Part shown: in pieces, positions 1 to 13,085 of the stretch
Layout of the letters: each line of letters starts with the position of its first letter
Position numbering within the stretch: the stretch's first letter is position 1
NCBI GenBank assembly: GCA_018969295.1
Contig: JAGWYN010000003.1
Coordinates: forward strand, 62,001 to 126,000
Direction of reading: 5' to 3'
DNA length: 64,000 bases
Source of the DNA: Chloroflexota bacterium
Lineage (GTDB): Bacteria; Chloroflexota; Anaerolineae; Caldilineales; Caldilineaceae
Translations under genes and position numbers: made by a program
Notes under the pieces: model-generated
Seen by the model: the letters and a program-made list of their open reading frames with translations, nothing else
Databases searched by the model: none
Told to the model about the DNA's origin: nothing

Positions 1-423
1 TTCGAGCAACTCTTCGAGAAAGACGCCGACGCGCGCCCGGAAGTGCATCAGGGTTTCGCTGCGCGGCTCCTTCATGACAGGGGCAAAAGGGCGAGCGCTG
101 GCCCAGACCCCCGAGTATTCGCCCGGTTCGTCGTCGGTGGCCCAGGGCACATGGTCGAAACGATTGTTGCCGATCTCGCGCACACGGTCGTCGAAACGGA
201 CTGGCTGGCCGTAGGCGCTGGCCAACGGCAGGACAGTCTCTCGGGCACGCTGCATGGTGCTGGCATAAAGCGCCGAGACAGTCAAGAGCTGCTGGGGCAG
301 CCACAAGGCCAGGGCATTGGCCTGCTTTCCCCCCAATTCAGTCAACGGCTGATCCCAGTTGGTGCCTCGCCAGTCCGGCAGATTGACGTAGCTCTGGCCG
401 TGGCGAATCATGTAAAGATGCAT
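1..423 (-). CDS. Histidine phosphatase (phosphoglycerate mutase-like) family protein, 3' end outside the window
   Basis: The reading frame is open from an ATG at 423 through to base 1, giving 141 visible codons; the C-terminus lies beyond the window edge. The N-terminus reads MHLYMIRHGQS. The RHG motif at residues 7-9 is the phosphohistidine-forming signature of the branch 1 histidine phosphatase superfamily (phosphoglycerate mutases, SixA, broad phosphatases). The following RARETVLP segment also fits the family. The second conserved histidine would be in the missing part. A GAGAGA stretch precedes the start. A second ATG four codons in (411) is possible. The substrate cannot be told from this fragment. 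The gene is divergent from the AlaX-like gene. Confidence 0.8.
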   Translation of the reverse strand, partial: MHLYMIRHGQSYVNLPDWRGTNWDQPLTELGGKQANALALWLPQQLLTVSALYASTMQRARETVLPLASAYGQPVRFDDRVREIGNNRFDHVPWATDDEPGEYSGVWASARPFAPVMKEPRSETLMHFRARVGVFLEELLE

Positions 424-448
424 GGCGGCAGTTCTCTCGCTTTGTTGG

Positions 449-466
449 GGGGGCACAGTAGCCCCC
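449..466. other. Short inverted repeat in the divergent gap before the AlaX-like gene
   Basis: GGGGGC, a six-base spacer and GCCCCC form a perfect six-base-pair hairpin. It sits in the untranslated leader side of the histidine phosphatase gene, 26 bp from its ATG. There is no T-run on either side, so it is not a convincing terminator. A possible minus-strand -10 (TACAAT) lies at 530-535. The role is unknown. Confidence 0.3.
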
Positions 467-577
467 GGTCATGGGTTGCAGATCCACTCTTTTCCTGCGT
501 TCTCATAGAACGAACGCTCTTTATTGTAGCCCAAGAAGGGGCGATCGCAGCTTCTGGTGCGGTCTGGAGGAGACAAG

Positions 578-1786
578 ATGACAATACGTCTGGAGTTTCA
601 GGATGCCTACAGGCAGCAGTTCGAGGCAGAGGTGGTGGACTTGCGTCGGCTGCCTGCCGGAGCCGTCGTTGTGTTGGACTGCAGCTGCTTTTATCCAGCT
701 TCGGGCGGTCAGCTGCACGATCTCGGCCATCTGGCCGGCGTTGCCGTGGCAGAGGTGGCCGTCGAGCAGGGGGTGGTGCTGCACCGGCTGGCCGCTGCTC
801 CTCCGTTTGTGGTCGGTGACAGAGTAGCTGGGCAGATCGACTGGGCACGGCGCTACGACCAGATGCAGCAGCATTCGGGGCAGCATCTGCTTTCCCAGCT
901 GATCCACCGGCTGTACGGCCATGAAACTGTGGCCGTACATTTTGGCAGCGAGGAATCCACGCTGGATCTCGACTGCAGCGAGTTGTCCTCAGCGGCACTG
1001 GCAGAAATCGAGGAGGCAGCCAACCAACTGGCCTGCCAGGCGCTGGCGATCCGCTCCTACTTTGTCGACGAACAGGCAGCTGCTGCGTTGCCGCTGCGCC
1101 GCCCGCCCCAGGTCACCGGCCCGATCCGGATCGTCGAGATCAAGGGCTACGACTATTCCGCCTGTGGCGGCACACACGTCCACACGACCGCCGAGCTGAC
1201 ACCGCTCAAGCTGATCCGCCAGGAACGGCGCCGCGGCCAGAGCCGGCTGACCTTTTTGTGTGGTTTGCGCGCCTGGCGCGACTATGCGGAAAAACATCGG
1301 CTGTTGGCGGCGGCGGCCAGCCTGTTCAGCACCGAGCTGGCGGCGGTACCGGCTGCGGTGCAGCGCCTCCAGCTGCAGCAGCAGCTGCTGGTCGCGCAAA
1401 GCCAGCTGCTGCAGGAACAGCTGCTGCTGCGGCGGGCTGCCGAACTGACGGCGCAGGCTGTGCCGGTCGGCAGCTGGGCGGTGGTGGAGTTTCTGAGCGA
1501 CAAGGATTCTCCGGAGACACTCAAAGAGCTGGCAGCCCACATCCGCCAATCCCCCCAGACAGTCGGTCTGCTGGTTTCGACCGCCAATGGCCAGCTGACC
1601 GCACTCTTTGCTCGCAGCGACGATGTCCAGCTTCATATGGGGGAGCTGTTGCGTGCGGTGCTGGCGTTGTTCGGTGGCCGTGGGGGGGGACGGCCCGAAC
1701 TTGCCCAGGGGGGAGGGGTCGATGTCTCTGCAGCTGCCGAGCTGCTCGTGCAGGCTCGGCAGCTTCTGGCACAGAGGGCAGGTTGA
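578..1786 (+). CDS. AlaX-like alanyl-tRNA editing protein with C-terminal DHHA1-type region
   Basis: This 402-aa protein resembles the editing half of alanyl-tRNA synthetase, a trans-acting deacylase expected to clear mischarged Ser- or Gly-tRNA(Ala) in the cytoplasm. The four zinc ligands of the AlaX/AlaRS second additional domain are visible as HSGQH (H99 and H103) and CGGTH (C196 and H200). The C-terminal third carries a Leu/Gln-rich coiled-coil stretch (about residues 255-295) and a glycine-rich GGRGGG segment near 370, as in DHHA1 domains, so this is the long AlaX form. The ATG at 578 was chosen because GGAGG lies 7 bases upstream; an upstream in-frame ATG at 557 has no such site. The stop codon lies inside a 13-bp tandem repeat. 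Convergent with ftsH. Confidence 0.88.
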   Translation: MTIRLEFQDAYRQQFEAEVVDLRRLPAGAVVVLDCSCFYPASGGQLHDLGHLAGVAVAEVAVEQGVVLHRLAAAPPFVVGDRVAGQIDWARRYDQMQQHSGQHLLSQLIHRLYGHETVAVHFGSEESTLDLDCSELSSAALAEIEEAANQLACQALAIRSYFVDEQAAAALPLRRPPQVTGPIRIVEIKGYDYSACGGTHVHTTAELTPLKLIRQERRRGQSRLTFLCGLRAWRDYAEKHRLLAAAASLFSTELAAVPAAVQRLQLQQQLLVAQSQLLQEQLLLRRAAELTAQAVPVGSWAVVEFLSDKDSPETLKELAAHIRQSPQTVGLLVSTANGQLTALFARSDDVQLHMGELLRAVLALFGGRGGGRPELAQGGGVDVSAAAELLVQARQLLAQRAG

Positions 1787-1818
1787 TTCGACAGGTTGAT
1801 TCAACAGGTTGATTCAAC
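1780..1818 (+). repeat. 13-bp tandem repeat, three copies, between AlaX-like gene and ftsH
   Basis: Three head-to-tail 13-bp units (AGGTTGATTCAAC; the first copy has G in place of one A) start inside the last codons of the AlaX-like gene, whose TGA stop is within copy one. They fill most of the 38-bp gap to the end of ftsH. No hairpin is formed. Confidence 0.85.
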
Positions 1819-1824
1819 AGAGGG

Positions 1825-3741
<1,917 letters not shown>

Positions 3742-3885
3742 GGCTGCCTTTCCTCGGCAGCCGTGCGCTTTTCAAGCGCGCCATTCCTTGACATCCGCGC
3801 AGCAGATTGCTGCGTCTCCTGCGTTCTCTCTAGCATAGCACTTTGCGGCCTCTGCATCCGTAAGAGCCGTTCCGTCTCTGCCGGA

Positions 3886-5046
3886 TCAGAGAGCGGCCAG
3901 TGCCGGCTGCAAGTTGACGCCGACACGATGCGTCCTGGCCCGATGCAGCGGCGGCAACTCCGGTGAAATCCGGGCATGGGGCCGCGAAGCTTCGTCAGGC
4001 TTGTCACTCAGGCAGAGCAGCTGGCAGCCACGCGCTTTGCACCAAAGCGCCACCTGGTAGACCTCTTCGGTGAGGGTGATCTCGTGATCGAGCAATTCCT
4101 GCACACTGGCGTTGTCGGGCATGTTGCCCATGTGCTCCATCGTGCTGACGAATTCCTGGCGACGGAAACTCTTGAAGGGTGTCGGGTCGCCGGTGCGGAC
4201 GCTGCTGCTGATGGCTTCATGCACCTCACGCAGCGCCAGCCCGGCGGCAGGGTTGCTCAACAGCCGGCTGTTTACCCAGCGCAGCACCTGCTCAAAATTT
4301 TCCAGGCTCTTGTGTTCGAATTCGCCGACCAGCTCCTCTAACTGCACGATCTGGGTGTTGAGCACCATGCAGATATAGGCCAGATAGTCCTGGTTGTCTG
4401 CCGTCAACGTGTGGTAGCGAGAACGGTTGAGCTCGTGGTAGTGCTCTTCAAAGAGCGTCTGGTTGAAATCCTCCCCCAACACAGAGTGCATGGTGCGGTA
4501 GATACCGGCCAGCCGGGCCAGGTCGATCACTTTGTCGTTGCGTCCCTTGGCCCCCAACGCAGTCTTGTCGATATCGACCACCACCGCAGTGCGCTCATCC
4601 AGCTTGAACTCTTGCTGGCGCAACCGCTGCAGCCACTCCACCAAAGCGGTCCAGCGGTTGGCGATCTGAATCGCAGGGGCTTCGAGCTGGCTGGCAGGGG
4701 GCTGGTCCAGCCGTTCTGCGCCGATAAAACAGGCCCCACGCCAGTGGCTTTCGGCAACCAGGTTGCTGAACGCACGGCCGTCGTTGAAGAGCGTGTCGCC
4801 CAGAAACAGGATTTCGGAGACTGGGGTGGCCACCTTGCGCACAGATTGGATCCGGTTGATGAACCAGACTGCCGCCTTGGCATAGTCGCGGTCCTGTTTG
4901 CGCGGGATCTGAGCACTGCGCAGCTCCATCTCATAAAACGCCTGCTTGAGGCCGGGCACACGGCGGTCAAGCGGTTCCAGATTGCGGTAGATCACCCAGT
5001 CGTCACAAAAATCAGCCAGACAGGCTCGTCCAAAATTTTCGTACAT
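3886..5046 (-). CDS. HAD-like hydrolase family protein of unknown function
   Basis: A 386-aa protein that I do not recognise beyond the HAD superfamily. The clearest signature is VVVDIDKTALG around residues 156-165, matching the DxD motif I of HAD phosphatases with a threonine two residues later. Upstream, LFLGDTLFND (81-89) resembles a HAD motif IV or a second motif I. Near the C-terminus, LLCLSDKPDEAS resembles motif II/III (S/T followed by K). It could be a fused or duplicated HAD module, or a nucleotide/sugar phosphatase. The ATG at 5046 is the first start downstream of the asd stop, with GAGAAG as a weak ribosome-binding site. It lies 46 bp downstream of asd on the same strand and may be the last gene of the hom-asd transcript. 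Confidence 0.72.
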   Translation of the reverse strand: MYENFGRACLADFCDDWVIYRNLEPLDRRVPGLKQAFYEMELRSAQIPRKQDRDYAKAAVWFINRIQSVRKVATPVSEILFLGDTLFNDGRAFSNLVAESHWRGACFIGAERLDQPPASQLEAPAIQIANRWTALVEWLQRLRQQEFKLDERTAVVVDIDKTALGAKGRNDKVIDLARLAGIYRTMHSVLGEDFNQTLFEEHYHELNRSRYHTLTADNQDYLAYICMVLNTQIVQLEELVGEFEHKSLENFEQVLRWVNSRLLSNPAAGLALREVHEAISSSVRTGDPTPFKSFRRQEFVSTMEHMGNMPDNASVQELLDHEITLTEEVYQVALWCKARGCQLLCLSDKPDEASRPHARISPELPPLHRARTHRVGVNLQPALAAL

Positions 5047-5092
5047 TACTCGCTTCTCATTCGCTCGATCGATGCCAGGATCTATCTCTATT

Positions 5093-6190
5093 TTATGCAA
5101 ACGTCGTCGATTTGGCCAGCAGGGCCGCCTCCTGGCCAAGATAGCCCTGTGCGACCAGCAGCTCGGCGTTGAGCAGGCTGCCGCCCGCAGCGCCGCGGAT
5201 GGTGTTGTGGCCCAGTGCCATGAACTTGTAGTGCAGCAACGGGTCAGGGCGCAGGCGGCCGACGACGGTGGCCATCCCGGCCACACTGCCCGCCATCCGG
5301 TCCAGCCGGGGTTGTGGGCGGTCAGGACGGGCGTCGTAAAGGATGGCAGGCTGGGGTGCGCTGGGCAGCCGCAGCTGCTGGGCGAGCGGCTGGTAGTCGC
5401 GCCAGGCCTGCACGATCTGCTCCTGGGTCGGTTTCTCGGCAAATTCGACGCTGATCGCCTCCAGGTGCCCGTTGCGCGTCGGCACCCGGTTGCAATGCGC
5501 GCTCACAACGAAGTCAGCGTAGCGCACCCCGCTGCCGTCGAAGGTGCCCAACAGTTTCTGCGGCTCCTTGAGCTCCATTTTTTCTTCCTCGCCGCTGATG
5601 TAGGGAATCACATTGTCGAGAATGTCCATGCTGCTGACCCCAGGGTAGCCGGCACCGCTGATCGCCTGCATCGTCACGACAAAAATTTTGGTGACGCCGA
5701 AACGCACATGCAGCGGGTGCAACGCTGAGACCAGGTGGGTGGTGCTGCAGTTGGGATTGGTGGTGATGTATCCGTTCCAGCCGCGGGCCCGCTTCTGGAT
5801 GTCGATCAACGCCAGATGTTCGGGGTTGACCTCCGGGATCAGCAGCGGGACATCTGGGTCGTAGCGGTGGTTGCGGGCGTTGCTGCAGACCACATAGCCG
5901 GCAGCAGCGAATGCTTTTTCGATTTCGCCAGCAGTCTCTGAGGGCAGGGCGCTGAAAACGATCTGACACTCCGGCCCAGGCGCACATTCGTGGATGACCT
6001 GCGTGTGCAGCGCCGTCGGCATATCGCCGCGCAGATTCCAGCGGCAGGCATCGACATAGCGCTTGCCGGCACTGCGTTCGGAGGCAAAGAGCGCCGTAAT
6101 TTCAAACCAGGGATGGCCCTGCAGCATCTGGACAAACCGTTGTCCGACAGCGCCGGTAGCTCCCAGAACCCCTACTTGAATTTTCTGCAT
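5093..6190 (-). CDS. asd: Aspartate-semialdehyde dehydrogenase, archaeal/fungal-type
   Basis: Reduces aspartyl phosphate to aspartate semialdehyde with NADPH, the branch compound for homoserine and, where present, diaminopimelate. The 365-aa sequence begins with the dinucleotide-binding motif GVLGATGAVGQRF. It has the nucleophile in NPNCSTTH (Cys148) and a histidine-containing SAHCNRVP segment (about residues 224-231), all typical of the archaeal/fungal subgroup rather than the enteric one. GAGAGGA lies upstream. It follows hom with a 27-bp gap on the same strand. In this locus it probably feeds threonine and methionine only, since lysine is made by the LysW route. Confidence 0.95.
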   Translation of the reverse strand: MQKIQVGVLGATGAVGQRFVQMLQGHPWFEITALFASERSAGKRYVDACRWNLRGDMPTALHTQVIHECAPGPECQIVFSALPSETAGEIEKAFAAAGYVVCSNARNHRYDPDVPLLIPEVNPEHLALIDIQKRARGWNGYITTNPNCSTTHLVSALHPLHVRFGVTKIFVVTMQAISGAGYPGVSSMDILDNVIPYISGEEEKMELKEPQKLLGTFDGSGVRYADFVVSAHCNRVPTRNGHLEAISVEFAEKPTQEQIVQAWRDYQPLAQQLRLPSAPQPAILYDARPDRPQPRLDRMAGSVAGMATVVGRLRPDPLLHYKFMALGHNTIRGAAGGSLLNAELLVAQGYLGQEAALLAKSTTFA

Positions 6191-6217
6191 AGAAGAAACA
6201 TCCTCTCGAAGGTCGGG

Positions 6218-7333
6218 TCAACGATAAAAGGCCAATTCGACGATGTCGCTCAGCACACCTGCAGCCGTGGCATCGGCGCCAGCCCCACGCCCCTGGATGA
6301 CCAGCGGCGTGGGCTGGTACCAGCGCGTATGAAATTCGACCAGGTTGTCGGCGCCGCTCAGCTGGCCCAGCGGGCTGGCCGCGGGAACTGCCTGGGGACC
6401 GACCTGGCATGTGCCGGCGGCGACCCTGGCGACATAGCGCAGGACCTGGTTTTGGGCTGCTGCTGCTGCAACCTGTTCTGCAAAGTGGCCGTCGAGCGCA
6501 GGCAGCGCCGCCAGGAATTCGGCCACAGAAAGCTCCGCCATCGCGGCCGGGTACAGGCTTGTCACAGCCACGTCCGCCAATTCGAGCTGCCAGCCCAGAC
6601 CACGCGCCAGAATCAGCGCCTTGCGTGCCACATCGACTCCCCCCAGATCGTCGCGCGGGTCAGGTTCGGTGTAGCCAAGCCGGTGGGCCTCGCGCACGAC
6701 GGCGCTGAAGGGCTGTCCTGCCTGCAGACCGCTCATGACAAAGCCGAGGGTTCCGCTGAAGGCACCGGCGATGCGTTCGATCGGGTCGCCGCTGGCCTGC
6801 AGGCGGTTGAGCGTGGCCATCACCGGCAGCCCAGCCCCACAGGTCGCCTCCCAGCGTGAAGCACTCCACGAACGGACAGCCGGCTGGCTGCCGGTCGCGC
6901 CGGCTCGGGTGAGCCGGTTGTAGACCTCCTGCGCGCCGGTCAAAGGTTTTTTGTTGGCCAACACAACCCGGTGCCCCCGGGTCAGAGCCTGGGTCAAGAC
7001 CGGAACCGTCTCTTCGGTCGCAGTGCAGTCGACGAGAAGGGTGCCAGGACGGCTGACGATGTCGACCACAGCCGCCAGATCCTGCTGAGGCCCCCCCTGG
7101 CTGTGGTCGGAGAGGCGGCGGCGGCGTGCCTTAAACTCCACCACATCCAACAAGGTAACGTCGTCGAGGCCGCCCTGCAAAGCGACTACTGCTCCCTCAC
7201 GGTCGCAGACCGCCAGGATCGAAATCTCCAGACCATATTCTGCCGCGTGGTAGGCCCGGTTCTGTACAATCTGCCGGATCAACGCACGCCCCACCCCACC
7301 AACGCCAAACAAAATCATCGCTGCATGGTGCAT
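6218..7333 (-). CDS. hom: Homoserine dehydrogenase
   Basis: NAD(P)H-dependent reduction of aspartate semialdehyde to homoserine. The 371-aa protein has the Rossmann motif FGVGGVGRAL near the N-terminus, the ANKKPL motif that follows the cofactor domain, and the catalytic-domain stretch GAFSGTLGFV with the downstream GYTEPDPRDDLGG signature. No C-terminal ACT domain is evident: the protein stops after the short homoserine dehydrogenase core, so feedback control by threonine via ACT is not expected. The start is ambiguous between ATG 7333 and ATG 7318 and neither has a clear Shine-Dalgarno site. It is preceded by its own promoter-like sequence and a leader with 10-bp repeats. Confidence 0.93.
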   Translation of the reverse strand: MHHAAMILFGVGGVGRALIRQIVQNRAYHAAEYGLEISILAVCDREGAVVALQGGLDDVTLLDVVEFKARRRRLSDHSQGGPQQDLAAVVDIVSRPGTLLVDCTATEETVPVLTQALTRGHRVVLANKKPLTGAQEVYNRLTRAGATGSQPAVRSWSASRWEATCGAGLPVMATLNRLQASGDPIERIAGAFSGTLGFVMSGLQAGQPFSAVVREAHRLGYTEPDPRDDLGGVDVARKALILARGLGWQLELADVAVTSLYPAAMAELSVAEFLAALPALDGHFAEQVAAAAAQNQVLRYVARVAAGTCQVGPQAVPAASPLGQLSGADNLVEFHTRWYQPTPLVIQGRGAGADATAAGVLSDIVELAFYR

Positions 7334-7399
7334 AAGGTTTTTCAGGGCCTCTGCTGACGTTTACACAAAACTTCTCCACAAGACTGCGCCACGACCTTT

Positions 7400-7429
7400 G
7401 ATTCACGGTGATTCACCGTGATTCACCGG
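7400..7429 (-). repeat. 10-bp tandem repeat, three copies, in the hom leader
   Basis: Three consecutive units of the form GATTCACCGT, each with a one-base variation, sit between the predicted hom promoter and the hom start codon. They could be a protein-binding array or simple slippage repeats. Confidence 0.7.
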
Positions 7430-7472
7430 GTACGGGATTTCCTTCCCCTTTGTGGTCCAGAAACAACGCCGA

Positions 7473-7503
7473 ATTTTAACATAGATGGACGTTTTTCTGA
7501 CAA
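7473..7503 (-). promoter_or_regulatory. Predicted sigma-70-type promoter of hom
   Basis: On the minus strand, TTGTCA is followed after 19 bases by TAAAAT, preceded by TGT to make an extended -10. Transcription would start near 7466, leaving a leader of about 130 nt that contains the 10-bp repeats. Confidence 0.5.
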
Positions 7504-7530
7504 GCCAGAGCAGGAAAGGAAAGGCCCAGC

Positions 7531-8988
<1,458 letters not shown>

Positions 8989-9135
8989 CTCTGTCTCCTT
9001 CTCCCACCGGGCTGAATCGATTTTGCGATAAAAAATCCCTCCTGCCTTTCCAGACAAAAGGGAACCACCGGGCCGATCTAAGGTGTCGCCTTTTCTCTTG
9101 CAGAGAATAAGGGCAGACTGTGCAATTGTGGGAAA

Positions 9136-9164
9136 ACTATAGCAAGGCGCAAGGGAGATGTCAA
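9136..9164 (-). promoter_or_regulatory. Strong sigma-70-type promoter of lysC
   Basis: On the minus strand a perfect TTGACA (9164-9159), a 17-base spacer and TATAGT (9141-9136) give near-consensus geometry. The start site would be near 9129, so the lysC leader is about 140 nt. A weak TCCC/GGGA stem followed by six T residues near 9030-9065 could be a minor attenuator but is too short to call. Confidence 0.8.
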
Positions 9165-9172
9165 AAAACGGG

Positions 9173-9268
9173 CAGGTACCCATACAATTTGACAGCTGTG
9201 CCAGCTTCTGGTATCTTTTTTTTTAGTTTTAAGCCTGTCTGCGTGCCTGTCTGTGCATAAGGTACCTG
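9173..9268. promoter_or_regulatory. Inverted CAGGTACC half-sites around the lysS promoter
   Basis: CAGGTACC at 9173-9180 and its exact reverse complement GGTACCTG at 9261-9268 bracket the lysS promoter. The first copy lies between the lysC and lysS -35 boxes. The spacing would suit a looping repressor or a shared regulator, but eight bases is short and chance is possible. Confidence 0.25.
9189..9217 (+). promoter_or_regulatory. Strong sigma-70-type promoter of the lysS operon
   Basis: TTGACA (9189-9194), a 17-base spacer and TATCTT (9212-9217). Transcription should begin near 9224, giving a leader of about 254 nt before lysS that includes a short ORF and an intrinsic terminator. Confidence 0.75.
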
Positions 9269-9272
9269 TGCA

Positions 9273-9368
9273 ATGAGCCATACAACTGCCCAGGCGACGA
9301 CCCGCCTTGCAGCCGTTGTAACTAAAAAGCAGAGCAAACAATCGGTTCTGGACAAATGTGTCTGGTGA
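9273..9368 (+). CDS. Putative 31-residue leader peptide of the lysine operon
   Basis: An ATG about 50 nt downstream of the predicted lysS transcription start opens a 31-codon ORF ending in TGA at 9366-9368, 32 nt before the attenuator-like terminator. AAGG lies 10 bases upstream of the ATG. The peptide contains Lys at positions 18, 19, 22 and 28, with the pair VTKKQSK in the middle, and is also rich in Thr. A ribosome stalled on the Lys-Lys codons (9324-9329) would leave the downstream CGGTT at 9343-9347 free to pair with AACCG at 9401-9405, which is the 5' arm of the terminator. This is the classical geometry of translation-coupled attenuation. Only four lysines in 31 is modest, so function is inferred rather than shown. 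Confidence 0.5.
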   Translation: MSHTTAQATTRLAAVVTKKQSKQSVLDKCVW

Positions 9369-9400
9369 TTTGTGCTCGCCCGGGTTCAGAGACGACACCC

Positions 9401-9433
9401 AACCGGCCATCCAGACGGATGAGCCGGTTTTTT
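9401..9433 (+). terminator. Intrinsic terminator/attenuator in the lysS leader
   Basis: AACCGGC CATCC, a four-base loop AGAC, then GGATG A GCCGGTT followed directly by TTTT. The stem is 12 bp with one bulged A, ending in a T-run of six. It lies 44 bp upstream of the lysS ATG and well downstream of the only strong promoter, so it should stop most transcripts before lysS unless an alternative pairing disrupts it. Confidence 0.8.
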
Positions 9434-9477
9434 GTTTGGATGCGGATCTGTCTGGATGCGGAAAGGAAAGCGGATCG

Positions 9478-10653
<1,176 letters not shown>

Positions 10654-10688
10654 GCCTGGCACCAGATCGCCGGAAAGGAGAGAAGGCT

Positions 10689-11258
10689 GTGGCCGACGCT
10701 GAACCGATTGCCTGGAGGACAGTGTCCTCCAGGTCAGCTTTTCAAAATCGCTGGATCGGGGTGGTGGTGGACGAGGTCGAACTGCCCGATGGCAGACGTT
10801 ACGAGTACACTCGCGTCGAACCGGCTGGCGTCGGGGTGGCTGTGGTGGGCTTCAACGCCGCCGGCGAAATTTTGCTCGAACGAGAGTACCGGCACGGCGT
10901 GAGCGCTGTGGTCTGGCAGCTGCCTGGGGGGCTGGCTGCACCCGGCGAACCCTTGCAGGCGGCAGGGCTGCGTGAGCTGCGCGAAGAGACAGGCTACGCT
11001 CCAACGGTGGTCGACCGGACCAGCATCGTGTATCTGGGCGCCGTCTGGGACAACCCAGGCCTGGGAACCGCCACCAGCCACCTGTACCGGGTGTACGGGC
11101 TGCAGCCGGCGGCATCCACCTGCCACGACCCCGGTGAATTTGTCAGCTGCGTCTGGGTCTCCCCCCGGTGGCTCAAAGAAGCCGTGCGCAGCGGTCTGAT
11201 CCAGGACCGGGTCGTAGTCTGCGCGGTCGCCTATCTGCTGTTGAATGGCGAGCTATGA
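10689..11258 (+). CDS. NUDIX hydrolase (ADP-ribose pyrophosphatase-like)
   Basis: A 189-aa protein with a full Nudix box at residues 81-102 (G81, E87, then RELREETG at 95-102). It hydrolyses a nucleoside diphosphate linked to another moiety. The overall length and the LEREYRHG segment before the box resemble ADP-ribose pyrophosphatases. The start is GTG at 10689, supported by GGAGAGAAGG immediately upstream. It sits 35 bp after lysS and overlaps the GNAT gene by four bases (ATGA), so it is translated as part of the lysine operon. No known role for a NUDIX enzyme exists in this pathway. Confidence 0.88.
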   Translation: MADAEPIAWRTVSSRSAFQNRWIGVVVDEVELPDGRRYEYTRVEPAGVGVAVVGFNAAGEILLEREYRHGVSAVVWQLPGGLAAPGEPLQAAGLRELREETGYAPTVVDRTSIVYLGAVWDNPGLGTATSHLYRVYGLQPAASTCHDPGEFVSCVWVSPRWLKEAVRSGLIQDRVVVCAVAYLLLNGEL

Positions 11259-11758
11259 AGGCCAGCACAGTCTTCGAACTTGCTTCCCCGTTGCTTCCGG
11301 AGGTCGCTCTGCTCTTTGCCGAGTCGGATGCCCACGCGCAGGCCTTGTACCCGCCGGAAAGCAACCATCTGGTGGACGCGGCTACCCTGGCCCAGCCGCA
11401 GGTACTTTTTTGTGTGGCTCGTCAGGCAGGAGAGGTGATCGGCTGCGGGGCCGCAGTGATGCAGCCCGAAGGGTATGCAGAAATCAAACGGATGTTCGTG
11501 CGCGCGCCGGCGCGTGGGCAGGGGGTCGGCCGCCAAATCCTGGCTTTTCTGGAGGATCAGCTGCGTCTGCGCCAGATTGGGCTGGTCCGGCTGGAGACTG
11601 GGATCGACTCTCCAGAAGCCCTGCGGCTCTATGCGAGCATGGGCTACGAGAGAACCCCGCCCTTTGCCGGCTACAGCGAGGATCCGCTGAGTGTCTTTTA
11701 CGCCAAAGAGCTGGTCGGCCCTGCCGGCCCGCCGCAGACCCATCCACAGGAGGAGTAG
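11255..11758 (+). CDS. GNAT family N-acetyltransferase
   Basis: A 167-aa acyl-CoA-dependent acetyltransferase. The acetyl-CoA pyrophosphate loop is in the segment RAPARGQGVGRQIL (Q/R-x-x-G-x-G/A), and the following SPEALRLYASMGYERT is the usual GNAT motif B. The ATG at 11255 overlaps the stop of the NUDIX gene, implying translational coupling. It precedes lysT by four bases. LysW-pathway intermediates are protected by LysW rather than by acetylation, so the enzyme is not an obvious pathway step. Self-protection, side-product detoxification or simple operon hitchhiking are possible. Confidence 0.88.
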   Translation: MKASTVFELASPLLPEVALLFAESDAHAQALYPPESNHLVDAATLAQPQVLFCVARQAGEVIGCGAAVMQPEGYAEIKRMFVRAPARGQGVGRQILAFLEDQLRLRQIGLVRLETGIDSPEALRLYASMGYERTPPFAGYSEDPLSVFYAKELVGPAGPPQTHPQEE

Positions 11759-11762
11759 GGGG

Positions 11763-13082
<1,320 letters not shown>

Positions 13083-13085
13083 CCC

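Noticed and set aside
5047..5442. N-terminal extension of the HAD-like gene
   Set aside because: The upstream part is antisense-like sequence in another frame of asd, and the first credible start is ATG 5046.
9000..9070. Terminator in the lysC leader
   Set aside because: The stem is only about four base pairs although six T residues follow.
9224..9477. T-box or lysine riboswitch in the lysS leader
   Set aside because: No T-box AGGGTGG-type sequence and no L-box core was found. The short ORF plus terminator explains the leader better.
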